A stretch of 64,000 nucleotides of DNA from Microbacterium soli (lineage in GTDB: Bacteria; Actinomycetota; Actinomycetes; Actinomycetales; Microbacteriaceae). A program made the position numbers and the translations under genes. Within the stretch, counting starts at the first letter, position 1; each line of letters begins with the position of its first letter. Below are positions 33,612 to 42,358 of this stretch, in pieces. The stretch lies in assembly GCF_039539005.1 (NCBI RefSeq), contig NZ_BAABCP010000002.1, forward strand, positions 62,001-126,000, given 5' to 3'. Under the pieces are notes generated by a model that did no database searches, had not been told where the DNA came from, and was given only the letters and a program-made list of their open reading frames with translations.

Positions 33612-36082
33612 CGACGCACGCTGAGCGCTACGCGGCGGCACAGGCCGCCGCACGGCACCCCCGCAGCACTGCGTTCGCCGCATCCCAGCGCTTCGAACTC
33701 GATCCGTTCCAGGTCGAGGCATGCCAGACGCTGGAAGCGGGGCGGAGCGTGCTCGTGGCGGCGCCGACCGGTGCGGGCAAGACGATCGTCGGCGAGTTCG
33801 CGATCCATCTGGCCATGCAGACGCCGCACGACAAGGCCTTCTACACGACGCCGATGAAGGCGCTGTCGAACCAGAAGTTCCGTGAACTGGTCGACGTGTA
33901 CGGCGCGGACCGGGTGGGCCTGCTCACCGGGGACGTCAACATCAACGGCAGCGCGCGCGTCGTGGTGATGACCACCGAGGTGCTGCGCAACATGCTGTAC
34001 ACCGGCTCAGATGCGCTCCGCGGTCTTCGGTACGTGATCATGGATGAGGTCCATTATCTCGCCGACCGATTCCGAGGGCCCGTGTGGGAGGAGGTGATCC
34101 TGCACCTCGCCGAGGACGTGCGCCTGGTCGCCCTCAGCGCGACGGTCTCGAACGCGGAGGAGTTCGGCGACTGGCTGGACACCGTTCGCGGTGACACGGA
34201 CGTCATCGTCTCGGAGACCCGCCCCGTCCCGCTGGAGCAGCATGTGCTGGTACGGGGCGATCTGCTTCCGTTGTTCGACGACCGTGCCGGGGCCGCGACC
34301 GCGCAGGTCAACCAGGAGCTGTTCCGCATCCGCTCCTCCGCGGGCTCCCGTCACGACGGGAACCGGCGGGCGCGACAGTACCGCAGCGGACGGCACGCCG
34401 GGCGGCAGTCTCAACCGCCGAGCCGCGGGGGAGGACGTACCCTGCGCCCATCCCAGGCGCATCGGATCGAGCGCATGGACAGGCCCGACGTCGTACGCCT
34501 GCTGGAGCGTGCTCACCTGCTCCCGGCCATCTTCTTCATCTTCAGCAGGGTCGGCTGCGACGCCGCCGTGCAGCAGGTGCGCAGAGCGGGCATCCGGTTG
34601 ACCTCGCACGAGGAGCGCACCGAGATCCGGGAGATCGTCACGGACCGCACCAGGTCGCTGCAGGACGAGGACCTCGACGTGCTGGGGTTCTGGCAGTGGC
34701 GGGACGACCTCGAGCGCGGCGTCGCCGCGCACCACGCCGGTCTGCTTCCGGCTTTCAAGGACGTCGTGGAGGAGCTGTTCCAGCGCAAGCTCGTCAAGGC
34801 CGTCTTCGCCACGGAGACCCTCGCCCTGGGCATCAACATGCCCGCCCGCACGGTCGTGCTGGAGAAGATGGAGAAGTTCAACGGCGAGGCCCGGGTGGCC
34901 ATCACATCGGGGGAGTACACGCAGCTCACGGGGCGTGCGGGCCGACGAGGCATCGACATCGAGGGGCATGCCGTCGTGCAGTGGAGCGAGGGCATGGATC
35001 CGCAGGCCGTCGCCGCGCTCGCATCGCGGCGCACGTACCCTCTGAACTCCAGCTTCCGCCCCACCTACAACATGGCCGTCAACCTCCTCGGACGTTTCGG
35101 TCGCTCGCGGGCCAGGGAGATCCTGGAGTCCTCCTTCGCACAGTTCCAGGCCGACCGGGCGGTGGTGGGACTGGCCCGCAAGGTCAAAGAGGCCGAGGCG
35201 TCGATGGAGGGCTACCTGGGGCCCATGCAGTGCGAGCACGGCGACTTCCTGGAGTACGCGGGCATGCGACGTGAGCTCAGCGATCTCGAGAAGAAGAACC
35301 GCAGGGATACCGGCGGATCCCGTTCGACCCATGACAAGCGCATCCGCCAGATCCAGGGTCTGCGGACTCGCATGCAGCGACATGGCTGTCACGGATGCCC
35401 GGAGCGGGAGGTCCACGCCCGCTGGGCGGAGCGGTACTTCCGGCTCAAGCGCGAGACCGACCGGATCCGGCGTCAGATCCAGACGCGGACCGGCACCGTG
35501 GCGCGCACCTTCGATCGCGTCATCGACGTGCTGCAGGTCGTGGGATACCTGGAAGGGGAGGAGGAGGCCCTGACCCTGACGGATGCCGGACGCACCATGC
35601 GCCGCATCTACGGGGAACGCGACCTGCTCGTTGCGGAGTCGCTGCGAAGGGAGCTGTGGCGCAGCCTCGACGCCCCCTCACTCGCCGCCATGGCCAGCTG
35701 CCTCGTCTACGAGCCCCGACGCGACGAGCAGAACGCGGGGGAGCGGGGGATGCCTCGCGGGGCTTTCCGGATCGCGTACGACGCGACGACGCGACTGTGG
35801 GACGAACTGGACACGATCGAGAACGACTTCTCGCTGCCGCGCACGGAGCCTCTTGCGCCGGGATTGGCATCCGCCATGCACTCGTGGTGCCGGGGCGGTG
35901 CGCTGGAGCGCGTGCTGACGGACGCCGACATGTCGGCGGGAGACTTCGTGCGCTGGGCGAAGCAGACGATCGATCTGCTCGATCAGCTCTCGATCGTCTC
36001 CGAGGACGACGAGCTGGCGCGCACGGCCCGGCGGGCGCTGGACGGCGTCCGCCGGGGAATCGTCGCATACTCGGCGGTGTGA
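33608..36082 (+). CDS. helY: HelY/Mtr4-like superfamily 2 RNA helicase
   Basis: An 824-residue helicase. Motif I is AAPTGAGKTIVGEF near residues 52-65, II MDEVHYLAD, III LSATVSN, IV FFIFSRVGCD, and VI QLTGRAGRRGIDIEGH. A Ski2/Mtr4-type C-terminal region includes the DSHCT-like segment and a CHGCPER motif. An Arg/Gly-rich insertion (about 255-280) interrupts the helicase core, as in other actinobacterial HelY. It probably unwinds structured RNA for degradation or rRNA maturation. Conserved next to tatC in the phylum. Confidence 0.93.
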   Translation: MTTHAERYAAAQAAARHPRSTAFAASQRFELDPFQVEACQTLEAGRSVLVAAPTGAGKTIVGEFAIHLAMQTPHDKAFYTTPMKALSNQKFRELVDVYGADRVGLLTGDVNINGSARVVVMTTEVLRNMLYTGSDALRGLRYVIMDEVHYLADRFRGPVWEEVILHLAEDVRLVALSATVSNAEEFGDWLDTVRGDTDVIVSETRPVPLEQHVLVRGDLLPLFDDRAGAATAQVNQELFRIRSSAGSRHDGNRRARQYRSGRHAGRQSQPPSRGGGRTLRPSQAHRIERMDRPDVVRLLERAHLLPAIFFIFSRVGCDAAVQQVRRAGIRLTSHEERTEIREIVTDRTRSLQDEDLDVLGFWQWRDDLERGVAAHHAGLLPAFKDVVEELFQRKLVKAVFATETLALGINMPARTVVLEKMEKFNGEARVAITSGEYTQLTGRAGRRGIDIEGHAVVQWSEGMDPQAVAALASRRTYPLNSSFRPTYNMAVNLLGRFGRSRAREILESSFAQFQADRAVVGLARKVKEAEASMEGYLGPMQCEHGDFLEYAGMRRELSDLEKKNRRDTGGSRSTHDKRIRQIQGLRTRMQRHGCHGCPEREVHARWAERYFRLKRETDRIRRQIQTRTGTVARTFDRVIDVLQVVGYLEGEEEALTLTDAGRTMRRIYGERDLLVAESLRRELWRSLDAPSLAAMASCLVYEPRRDEQNAGERGMPRGAFRIAYDATTRLWDELDTIENDFSLPRTEPLAPGLASAMHSWCRGGALERVLTDADMSAGDFVRWAKQTIDLLDQLSIVSEDDELARTARRALDGVRRGIVAYSAV

Positions 36083-37608
36083 GGATGGCGCATCGACGAG
36101 AGCGTCCACGGGCGCGTCCGCGCATTCCGCTGTGGATCGCCGTCTGGATGGCCGCGGTGGCGGGACTGCTGATGAGTGCGGCATTCCCCGCCGTCGCGAT
36201 CTGGCCGGCCGCGCTCGTCGCCGTCGCCATCCTGCTGGTGGTGCTGGACGGCCGCCGGCTCGGCGGAGCGCTCCTGATCTCGACGGTGTACGGTCTGGTC
36301 CTCTTCTCACTGCTCGTGTCGTGGACGGCGCGCTACCTGGGTCCGGTGCCGTGGCTCGCGCTGACCGTCGTCGAGGGTGTGCTGACAGGTGTGTCGCTGG
36401 TGCTGATCTCACTGGCCTACCGCTGGGTGCCCCGGGCGTGGCCGTGCTTCCGCTCCGTGCTGCTCCCGGCCGTCGTGGCGGCGCTGTGGACCGTGCATGA
36501 GATGTTCCTCGGCGCATGGCCGTACGGCGGGTTCCCGTGGGCCCGACTGGGCATGACCCAGGCCGAGGGTCCCTTCGCACCCGTCGCCTCCTGGATCGGG
36601 GTGAGCGGATTGAGCTTCCTCATGGTGTTCGCGGTCGCGCTGGTCGTCGAGGCTGCCCGATCATGGTCCGTGCACCGGGCACGGGTGCTCATCGCCCCGG
36701 CTGCCACGCTGCTCGTGCTGCTGCTGACCCCCCTCTTCCCGACCACCCCGCAGGGCACGATGAGGATCGCGGCCGTGCAGGGGAACGGGCCCACCGGCTA
36801 CTTCGACACGCGGGCGCAGTACAGCGTCATCGATGCGCAGATGGCGGCCACCGAGCCGCTGGAGGGGCGTGGTGCGGACCTGGTAGTGTGGCCGGAGGGA
36901 AGCGTCGACTACGACCCGTTCCAGGACGCCTCGACGGCACGGCGTCTGGCGCGGGTGGCCGCGAGGATGGATGCTCCGGTGCTGGCCGATGCCGCGACGG
37001 AACGCGGCGACGACGTCTTCAACACGGCGTTCCTGTGGACGCAGGAGGGCACGGCGACTGAACAGCATGACAAGCGTCACCCGGTGCCGTTCGGGGAGTA
37101 CGTGCCGGACCGCGCTTTCTTCAACGCGCTGGCGCCGGACCTGATCGGCCTGATCGGGCGAGAATACACTCCCGGCACGAACCCCCCGCTCGTGCGTGTC
37201 GGAGACACGGCCGTCGGACTGGCGATCTGCTTCGACGTCATCTACGACGAGGTCATCCGCGAGGGCGTGCAGGGCGGCGCGCAGGTGCTCGTGTTCCAGA
37301 CCAACAACGCCGACTTCCGCGGCACCGACGAGAACCTGCAGCAGCTGGGCTTCGCCCGGATGCGGGCGATCGAGACGGGGCGCAGCGTGGTCAACGTCTC
37401 GACGGTGGGCACCAGCCAGGTGATGCGGCCCGACGGGACGACCGTGGCGAGCCTGGACGCGGATGAGGCCGGAGCGCTGCTCGAGGATGTCGAGCTGCGG
37501 TCCGGCCTCACGGCAGCGGTGTTGCTGGGCCCGTGGGTGCAGCTGACGCTGCTGGTCGCGGGCGCGGGTGCGCTGGCGACCGCCGGCTGGAGAGCGCGGC
37601 GGCGGTGA
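36079..37608 (+). CDS. lnt: apolipoprotein N-acyltransferase
   Basis: A protein of about 509 residues with six or so N-terminal membrane helices and a nitrilase-type periplasmic domain. The catalytic triad is visible: Glu in VVWPEGSVD, Lys in HDKRHPVPFGEYVP and Cys in LAICFDVIYDE. It adds the third acyl chain to lipoproteins. A final C-terminal helix is present (AAVLLGPWVQLTLLVAGAGALA). The GTG at 36079 overlaps the helY stop (GTGA); an ATG two codons on (36085) is equally possible. It converges on rbpA with one base between stops. Confidence 0.92.
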   Translation: MRMAHRRERPRARPRIPLWIAVWMAAVAGLLMSAAFPAVAIWPAALVAVAILLVVLDGRRLGGALLISTVYGLVLFSLLVSWTARYLGPVPWLALTVVEGVLTGVSLVLISLAYRWVPRAWPCFRSVLLPAVVAALWTVHEMFLGAWPYGGFPWARLGMTQAEGPFAPVASWIGVSGLSFLMVFAVALVVEAARSWSVHRARVLIAPAATLLVLLLTPLFPTTPQGTMRIAAVQGNGPTGYFDTRAQYSVIDAQMAATEPLEGRGADLVVWPEGSVDYDPFQDASTARRLARVAARMDAPVLADAATERGDDVFNTAFLWTQEGTATEQHDKRHPVPFGEYVPDRAFFNALAPDLIGLIGREYTPGTNPPLVRVGDTAVGLAICFDVIYDEVIREGVQGGAQVLVFQTNNADFRGTDENLQQLGFARMRAIETGRSVVNVSTVGTSQVMRPDGTTVASLDADEAGALLEDVELRSGLTAAVLLGPWVQLTLLVAGAGALATAGWRARRR

Positions 37609-37609
37609 C

Positions 37610-37993
37610 TCAGGCGCCGAGGCGCTCTCGGGTCGGGTCGTCGCCGCCGCCGCGTCGGGCGCGCACGTAGGCGAGGCGATCCGCGAGGATCTCCTCGAGC
37701 TCCTCGCGGGTGCGGCGCTCCAGGAGCATGTCCCAGTGCGTGCGGGCGGGCTTCTCCTCCGACTCGTCGAGCTTCACGGATGCGCCGTCGACCTGCAGCA
37801 CGGCGTCCGCACTGCAATTGCGGCACTCCCAGGTCTGGGGAGGCTCGGCTTCCGCCGAGAACATGAGGGTGGTCTCGTGGCCGCACGCATCGCACTTGTA
37901 GGTGGTGGCGCGCCGCTCCATGAAGACGACGCCCTCTTCGCTCTGAAGGCTCTGGGCACCCAACCGGATGCCTCGAAGGCTGCGATCTGCCAT
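37610..37993 (-). CDS. rbpA: RNA polymerase-binding protein RbpA
   Basis: A 127-residue protein with the family N-terminus (GIRLGAQSLQSEEG), the zinc-finger-like core domain (CDACGHETTLMF ... CRNCSADA), and a basic linker and sigma-interaction domain (KPARTHWDMLLERRTREELEEILADRLAYVRARRG). It binds RNA polymerase holoenzyme and stabilises open complexes in actinobacteria, and contributes to rifampicin tolerance in some. A SigR/SigH-type promoter is seen upstream. Confidence 0.95.
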   Translation of the reverse strand: MADRSLRGIRLGAQSLQSEEGVVFMERRATTYKCDACGHETTLMFSAEAEPPQTWECRNCSADAVLQVDGASVKLDESEEKPARTHWDMLLERRTREELEEILADRLAYVRARRGGGDDPTRERLGA

Positions 37994-38020
37994 TTTGTGG
38001 TCCTCTCGTCGCTGTCAGGT

Positions 38021-38048
38021 ATAACGGTCGCGCCTGTGCGCTTCATCC
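38021..38048 (-). promoter_or_regulatory. SigR/SigH-like promoter candidate for rbpA
   Basis: On the minus strand GGATG (38048-38044) is followed by exactly 18 nt and GTTAT (38025-38021). This approximates the GGGAAT-N18-GTT thiol-stress sigma consensus, with one base changed in the -35. Streptomyces rbpA is known to be under SigR control. Confidence 0.45.
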
Positions 38049-38118
38049 ACGGGAGCCGAGTGCGTGCCGAACTCACAGCGGAATCCCAGGGCCTCTGGTC
38101 CCCGGCTCGCCCGCGGGG

Positions 38119-38886
38119 TCAGATCGTGCTCAGCGCCAGGTCGGCACGATTGGTGACGATGCCGTCCGCGCCGGCATCGATGAGACCGCGCATGGCGTCG
38201 GGGTCGTCGACGGTCCACACGTGGACTTCGACACCGGCACGGTGCGCTGCGCGTACGAGGACGGGAGTGAAGACCTGCACGCCCGCGTGCCTTTCCGGGA
38301 CCTGTATGGCGTCGATGCCCTTCAGCACGCGCGCAGAGGGGAGACGCAGTCCGGAGAGCAGTCGCAGACGGATGATGGCGGACCTGCCGGGTGCGGTCGC
38401 GGGGCGCAGCGCGGCTCCCGCGTACGCAGCGGATTCCAGCGCTGCCGTCCTGTTGCGCTCCGAGAAGCTGGTGATGAGCACTCGGTGCGCGTGTGCGGCG
38501 ACCGCGCGGCCCGTCGGCTCGGCGGCCTCGGCGGCCTTCACGTCGATGTTGAAGCGGATCTCGGGGAAGGCATCGAGCGCGTCTGCGACGGTCAGCAGCC
38601 CGCCATGGTCCTCGAACATCCGGGAGAGCTCCGCGGTGCGCACCTCCGCCACGGCGCGTTCGTCTCCGGCCAGCCGCTGCAGCGTCGGATCGTGCAGGAG
38701 CACCGCATCACCGTCGGCGGTGGCCCGGCAGTCCGTCTCGATGTACTCGACGCCCGCCGCGTGAGCTGCCGCGAAGGCCCCTGCGGTGTTCTCCCACAGC
38801 GACGAGTCCGCGCTCGACTCGGGGAGCAGCCCGCGATGGGCGAGGACGCGCGGATGCCGTGCCCCTGCGAAGTACGGGTGGGTCAC
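38119..38886 (-). CDS. glycerophosphodiester phosphodiesterase
   Basis: A 255-residue GDPD TIM-barrel enzyme. LAHRGLLPESSADSSLWENTAGA carries the first catalytic His and the Glu, GVEYIETDCRATADGDAVLLHD the acidic pair and second His, and the end GADGIVTNRADLALS is typical. It hydrolyses glycerophosphodiesters to glycerol-3-phosphate and alcohol. There is no signal peptide, so it is intracellular. The start overlaps the SPFH gene stop by 4 nt. Confidence 0.9.
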   Translation of the reverse strand: MTHPYFAGARHPRVLAHRGLLPESSADSSLWENTAGAFAAAHAAGVEYIETDCRATADGDAVLLHDPTLQRLAGDERAVAEVRTAELSRMFEDHGGLLTVADALDAFPEIRFNIDVKAAEAAEPTGRAVAAHAHRVLITSFSERNRTAALESAAYAGAALRPATAPGRSAIIRLRLLSGLRLPSARVLKGIDAIQVPERHAGVQVFTPVLVRAAHRAGVEVHVWTVDDPDAMRGLIDAGADGIVTNRADLALSTI

Positions 38887-39806
38887 GCCGAGGGGGGCAG
38901 GGTGCCGTCGCCCTGCCTGGGGGCGAATGCGCCGCCGAAGTTCTTCAGGGCGTCTGTCAGCTCGCTGGGGATGATCCAGAGCTTGCTGGACGCGCTCTCA
39001 CTGATCTTCGGCAGAGTCTGCAGATACTGATACGCCAGGAGCTTGTCGTCGGGGCGGCCCTCGTGGATCGACGCGAACACGTTCTGAATCGCCTCGGCCT
39101 CGCCCTGTGCGCGCAGCACGGCCGCCTGCTTGTCGCCCTCAGCGCGGAGGATCGCGGCCTGCCGCTCGCCCTCGGCTTCGAGGATCTGCGCCTGCTTGGA
39201 GCCCTCCGCGGTGAGGATGGTCGCGCGGCGCTCGCGCTCCGCGCGCATCTGCTTCTCCATGGAGTCCTGGATGGACACGGGCGGGTCGATCGCCTTCAGC
39301 TCCACTCGCGACACGCGGATGCCCCACTTGCCGGTGGCCTCGTCGAGGACCACCCGCAGCTGACCGTTGATGTTGTCCCGGCTGGTGAGAGCCTCTTCGA
39401 GGTTCAACCCGCCCACGACGTTGCGCAGCGTCGTCGTGGTGAGCTGCTCCACGGCGCCGAGGTAGTTGGCGATCTCGTAGGTCGCGGCCCTGGCATCCGT
39501 CACCTGGAAGTACACCACGGTGTCGATGGAGACGACGAGGTTGTCCTCCGTGATCACCGGCTGCGGCGGGAACGACACGACCTGCTCGCGCATGTCGATG
39601 AGCGGGCGCAGCCGGTCGATGAAGGGGACCAGCAGGTTCAGACCGGGCTGCAGGGTCTTGTGGTACCTGCCCAGCCGCTCCACGACGCCCGCCGTCGCCT
39701 GCGGGATGATCCGGATCGACCGGGCGAGTGTGACCAGGACGAAGATGATGACGGCGATCGCGAGGATCCAGGCGATCGCCGCGGGCAGGAACGAGGAATC
39801 GTCCAT
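38883..39806 (-). CDS. SPFH/band 7 (stomatin-like) membrane protein
   Basis: A 307-residue protein: one N-terminal membrane helix (AAIAWILAIAVIIFVLVTL), a band-7 domain (IIPQATAGVVERLGRYHKTLQPGLNLLVPFID ... VVSIDTVVYFQV), then a long Glu/Ala/Gln-rich coiled coil (AERERRATILTAEGSKQAQI). It belongs to the QmcA/HflK-like group that scaffolds membrane microdomains and works with NfeD proteins; an NfeD gene sits 8 nt upstream in the same operon. Confidence 0.92.
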   Translation of the reverse strand: MDDSSFLPAAIAWILAIAVIIFVLVTLARSIRIIPQATAGVVERLGRYHKTLQPGLNLLVPFIDRLRPLIDMREQVVSFPPQPVITEDNLVVSIDTVVYFQVTDARAATYEIANYLGAVEQLTTTTLRNVVGGLNLEEALTSRDNINGQLRVVLDEATGKWGIRVSRVELKAIDPPVSIQDSMEKQMRAERERRATILTAEGSKQAQILEAEGERQAAILRAEGDKQAAVLRAQGEAEAIQNVFASIHEGRPDDKLLAYQYLQTLPKISESASSKLWIIPSELTDALKNFGGAFAPRQGDGTLPPSA

Positions 39807-39814
39807 CGGTGCTC

Positions 39815-40288
39815 CTAATCGTTGACGGGGCGGACGACGGCTGTCGCGCCGATGATCTCGGCGACGGCCACCCGACTGCCCTCGCTGATGGGTGCGCCGT
39901 CGATGCTGCGGGCGGTCCAGGTGTCGCCGTTGCTGAGCTTGACCTGGCCGGAGATGCGGGTGATGTCCTGCAGAGCCGTACCGTGCAGATCGATGATCGC
40001 GGCCATGTTCGACGGGGTCGGATCCTCGCCGCGACGGAGCCGATGCAGGAGAGGCGGGCGCAGGAAGAGGATGAACAGGGCCGCCGCGACGGCGGCGATG
40101 ATCACCTGCGCCCACAGCGGAAGGCCCACGAGGTCGGCGACGAGACCGAGGACGCTGCCGAACGCGAGCATGAGAAAGGTGAAATCGAGCGTCATCATCT
40201 CGATGACGAGGAACAGCGCGATGAGCACCAGCCAGCCGATCCACGCCCACTGTTCGAGGCCCGTGATGAATGCCGAGAAACCGTCCAT
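39815..40288 (-). CDS. NfeD family protein
   Basis: A 157-residue short NfeD: four hydrophobic segments (WIGWLVLIALFLVIEMM, LMLAFGSVLGLVADLVGL, VIIAAVAAALFILFL), then a C-terminal OB-fold (LHGTALQDITRISGQVKLSNGDTWTAR). Short NfeD proteins pair with SPFH proteins, as seen downstream. The start is set by AGGAGGG 6 nt before the ATG. It is divergent from the SDR gene. Confidence 0.9.
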   Translation of the reverse strand: MDGFSAFITGLEQWAWIGWLVLIALFLVIEMMTLDFTFLMLAFGSVLGLVADLVGLPLWAQVIIAAVAAALFILFLRPPLLHRLRRGEDPTPSNMAAIIDLHGTALQDITRISGQVKLSNGDTWTARSIDGAPISEGSRVAVAEIIGATAVVRPVND

Positions 40289-40402
40289 GCGCCCTCCTGC
40301 GGTCAACCTATCACGCAGGGGCCGCCCGGGGACGCCGCCCGTGCCGTTGTAGGGTTGGGAGGTCGCCATCCCGGCGGCCTTCCGCATCATGAGGAGTCAG
40401 GA

Positions 40403-41167
40403 ATGACCCAGGTTCTGCCCGCCGGATCCCTCGACGGCAAGGTGGCGCTCGTCACCGGTTCGTCGCGCGGGATCGGCGCCGACACCGTCCGCATCTTCGC
40501 TCAGGCCGGCGCGGACGTCGTCATCAACTTCCGCAACAAAGCGCCTCGCGCCGAGAAGCTGGCGACTCAGCTGCGTGAACTCGGCGGCCGCGTGCTCACC
40601 GTCGGCGCGGACCTCACCGATCCGGCCTCCGTGGCGGCCATGTTCGACAGCGTCGGGGCGGAGTTCGGCAGGCTCGACATCCTCGTACTGAACGCCTCGG
40701 GCGGGATGGAGTCCGGGATGGCGGAGGACTACGCGCTCAGGCTCAACAGAGACGCGCAGGTGGGGGCGCTCAAGGCCGCCGAGCCGCTGATGGGCGAGGG
40801 GTCCCGCGTCGTGTTCGTCACGAGCCACCAGGCGCACTTCATCCGCACCACGCCGACGATGCCGGAGTACGAAGCCGTCGCCACGTCGAAACGCGCGGGC
40901 GAGGACGCGCTGCGCGAGCTCATCCCGGGGTTGGCGCAGAAGGGCATCGGGTTCACCGTCGTCTCCGGGGACATGATCGAGGGGACGATCACCGCGAAGC
41001 TGCTCGAGCGCATGAATCCCGATGCCATCGCCGGTCGCCGCGAATCGGCCGGGAAGCTCTACAACGTCGCGGAGTTCGCCGCGGAGGTCGCGCAGGCCGC
41101 TCTGGATCCGGTCCCCGCCGACAACACGCGCCTGGTCGGCGACGTCTCGGACTTCGCCGCCGAATAG
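40403..41167 (+). CDS. SDR family protein with altered catalytic motif
   Basis: A 254-residue Rossmann protein. The cofactor loop is TGSSRGIGADTVR near residue 20, NASGG replaces NNAG, and the conserved Ser is in VVFVTSHQAH. The usual YxxxK reads V-A-T-S-K, so Val occupies the catalytic Tyr position; a Tyr lies three residues earlier (PEYEAV). The fold and cofactor site are intact, so it may reduce substrates by another mechanism or act as a binding protein. GAGGAG precedes the ATG. Confidence 0.85.
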   Translation: MTQVLPAGSLDGKVALVTGSSRGIGADTVRIFAQAGADVVINFRNKAPRAEKLATQLRELGGRVLTVGADLTDPASVAAMFDSVGAEFGRLDILVLNASGGMESGMAEDYALRLNRDAQVGALKAAEPLMGEGSRVVFVTSHQAHFIRTTPTMPEYEAVATSKRAGEDALRELIPGLAQKGIGFTVVSGDMIEGTITAKLLERMNPDAIAGRRESAGKLYNVAEFAAEVAQAALDPVPADNTRLVGDVSDFAAE

Positions 41168-41179
41168 TCCGCGGGGCGA

Positions 41180-41773
41180 TCAGCTCGCGGGGCCGGTGCG
41201 CAGTTCCTCGGCCACGAGCTTCGCGTCCCTGCTGAGGGTGATCGCGCGGGCGATCTGCAGGACTCCCAGCACGACCAGCGAGATGCCCGCGAGCCACCAG
41301 AGCATGACGATGTAGAACGGGGAGAACAGCAGCACGACCCCGGCGATGATGCTGAGGATCGCGTAGACGATCGTCCAGGTCCGGGAGCGAGTGCCGCCGC
41401 GCAGGGACAGCGCCACGACTCCGTCGACGATCCAGGTGATGCCCAGCAGGATGGCGATGAACAGCGCGAGCGAGGCCGTGAAGGCGAACAGGTTCACGAA
41501 GGCGAGGATGCCGCCTGCGACGTACAGCACACCGAGCAGGACATGACCCAGCCGTGCCCATCCGCCCGTGCTCCGGGAGAAGACGCCGGTTCCGATGTAG
41601 ATGAGCCCTTGGATGATGAGGTAGGAGGCGAGGACGCCGGCGAAGAAGACGGCCGTCTTCGTCGGCGCGACGAGGATGAAGACGCCGAGGACGAGCATGA
41701 TGACGCCGGAGACGGCGAGGGAGGTGCGCACGGCGGACAGGAAGCTCTTCGCCGCGGGGGAGACGTCGGTCAT
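41180..41773 (-). CDS. HdeD/DUF308 family membrane protein
   Basis: A 197-residue protein with six hydrophobic helices in two related halves, typical of HdeD-like DUF308 proteins: AVSGVIMLVLGVFILVAPTKT at the start and SIIAGVVLLFSPFYIVMLWW in the second half. The E. coli HdeD is linked to acid resistance, but actinobacterial members are uncharacterised. AGAAAGGA lies upstream of the ATG. It is convergent with the SDR gene, 12 nt apart. Confidence 0.88.
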   Translation of the reverse strand: MTDVSPAAKSFLSAVRTSLAVSGVIMLVLGVFILVAPTKTAVFFAGVLASYLIIQGLIYIGTGVFSRSTGGWARLGHVLLGVLYVAGGILAFVNLFAFTASLALFIAILLGITWIVDGVVALSLRGGTRSRTWTIVYAILSIIAGVVLLFSPFYIVMLWWLAGISLVVLGVLQIARAITLSRDAKLVAEELRTGPAS

Positions 41774-41901
41774 GACGATGGTCCTTTCTGAGAACCTCCT
41801 GTGTGTGATGACACCGACAGCGTAGCCGCAGAGCGCACGGGGCGACAGGCCTTCGCGCGGCGGACGCACCGCGTGTCGGTCCAGAGTGCGAGCATGGGGG
41901 G

Positions 41902-42348
41902 ATGATGCCGGATCAGTCCCGAGACGATGCTCGTCTACGCGAGCTCGTCGCGCTGCGGCGCGTGCGGGACAGGATCGACCGCGAGTACGCCCAGCCACTG
42001 GATGTGGAGTCTCTCGCGCAGGGCGCGCACATGTCCGCCGGGCATCTCAGCAGGCGCTTCAGACACGCATACGGCGAGTCCCCGTACTCGTACCTGATGA
42101 CCAGGCGGGTGGAGCGGGCGATGATGCTGCTTCGCCGCGGCGGGCTGAGCATCACGGAGGTCTGCTTCGCCGTGGGCGGCTCTTCATTGGGGACGTTCAG
42201 CACGCGGTTCACCGAGCTCGTCGGCGTTCCGCCGAGCGTCTACCGCGAGCACGGCGCCGCGCAGACTGTCGGAATGCCCGCGTGCATCGCCAAGCAGGTC
42301 ACCAGACCGGTCAGGAATCGAGAAGCGGCGGGTGCTCCTGCTCTCTAG
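41902..42348 (+). CDS. AraC-type helix-turn-helix regulator, HTH domain only
   Basis: A 148-residue protein that is almost entirely the double-HTH AraC DNA-binding domain: LDVESLAQGAHMSAGHLSRRFRHAYGESPYSYLMTRRVERAMMLL, then SITEVCFAVGGSSLGTFSTRFTELVGVPPSVYRE. There is no ligand-sensing domain. The following VOC protein may serve as a sensor or effector, a common pairing. It stands directly before two VOC genes and a UvrA-like gene in the same direction. Confidence 0.88.
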   Translation: MMPDQSRDDARLRELVALRRVRDRIDREYAQPLDVESLAQGAHMSAGHLSRRFRHAYGESPYSYLMTRRVERAMMLLRRGGLSITEVCFAVGGSSLGTFSTRFTELVGVPPSVYREHGAAQTVGMPACIAKQVTRPVRNREAAGAPAL

Positions 42349-42358
42349 CGTGGAGGCA
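42346..42358 (+). promoter_or_regulatory. -10 box of leaderless VOC transcript
   Basis: TAGCGT (42346-42351) begins on the AraC gene stop codon, with 6 nt to the ATG. It suggests that the VOC gene has its own transcript in addition to read-through. Confidence 0.45.
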
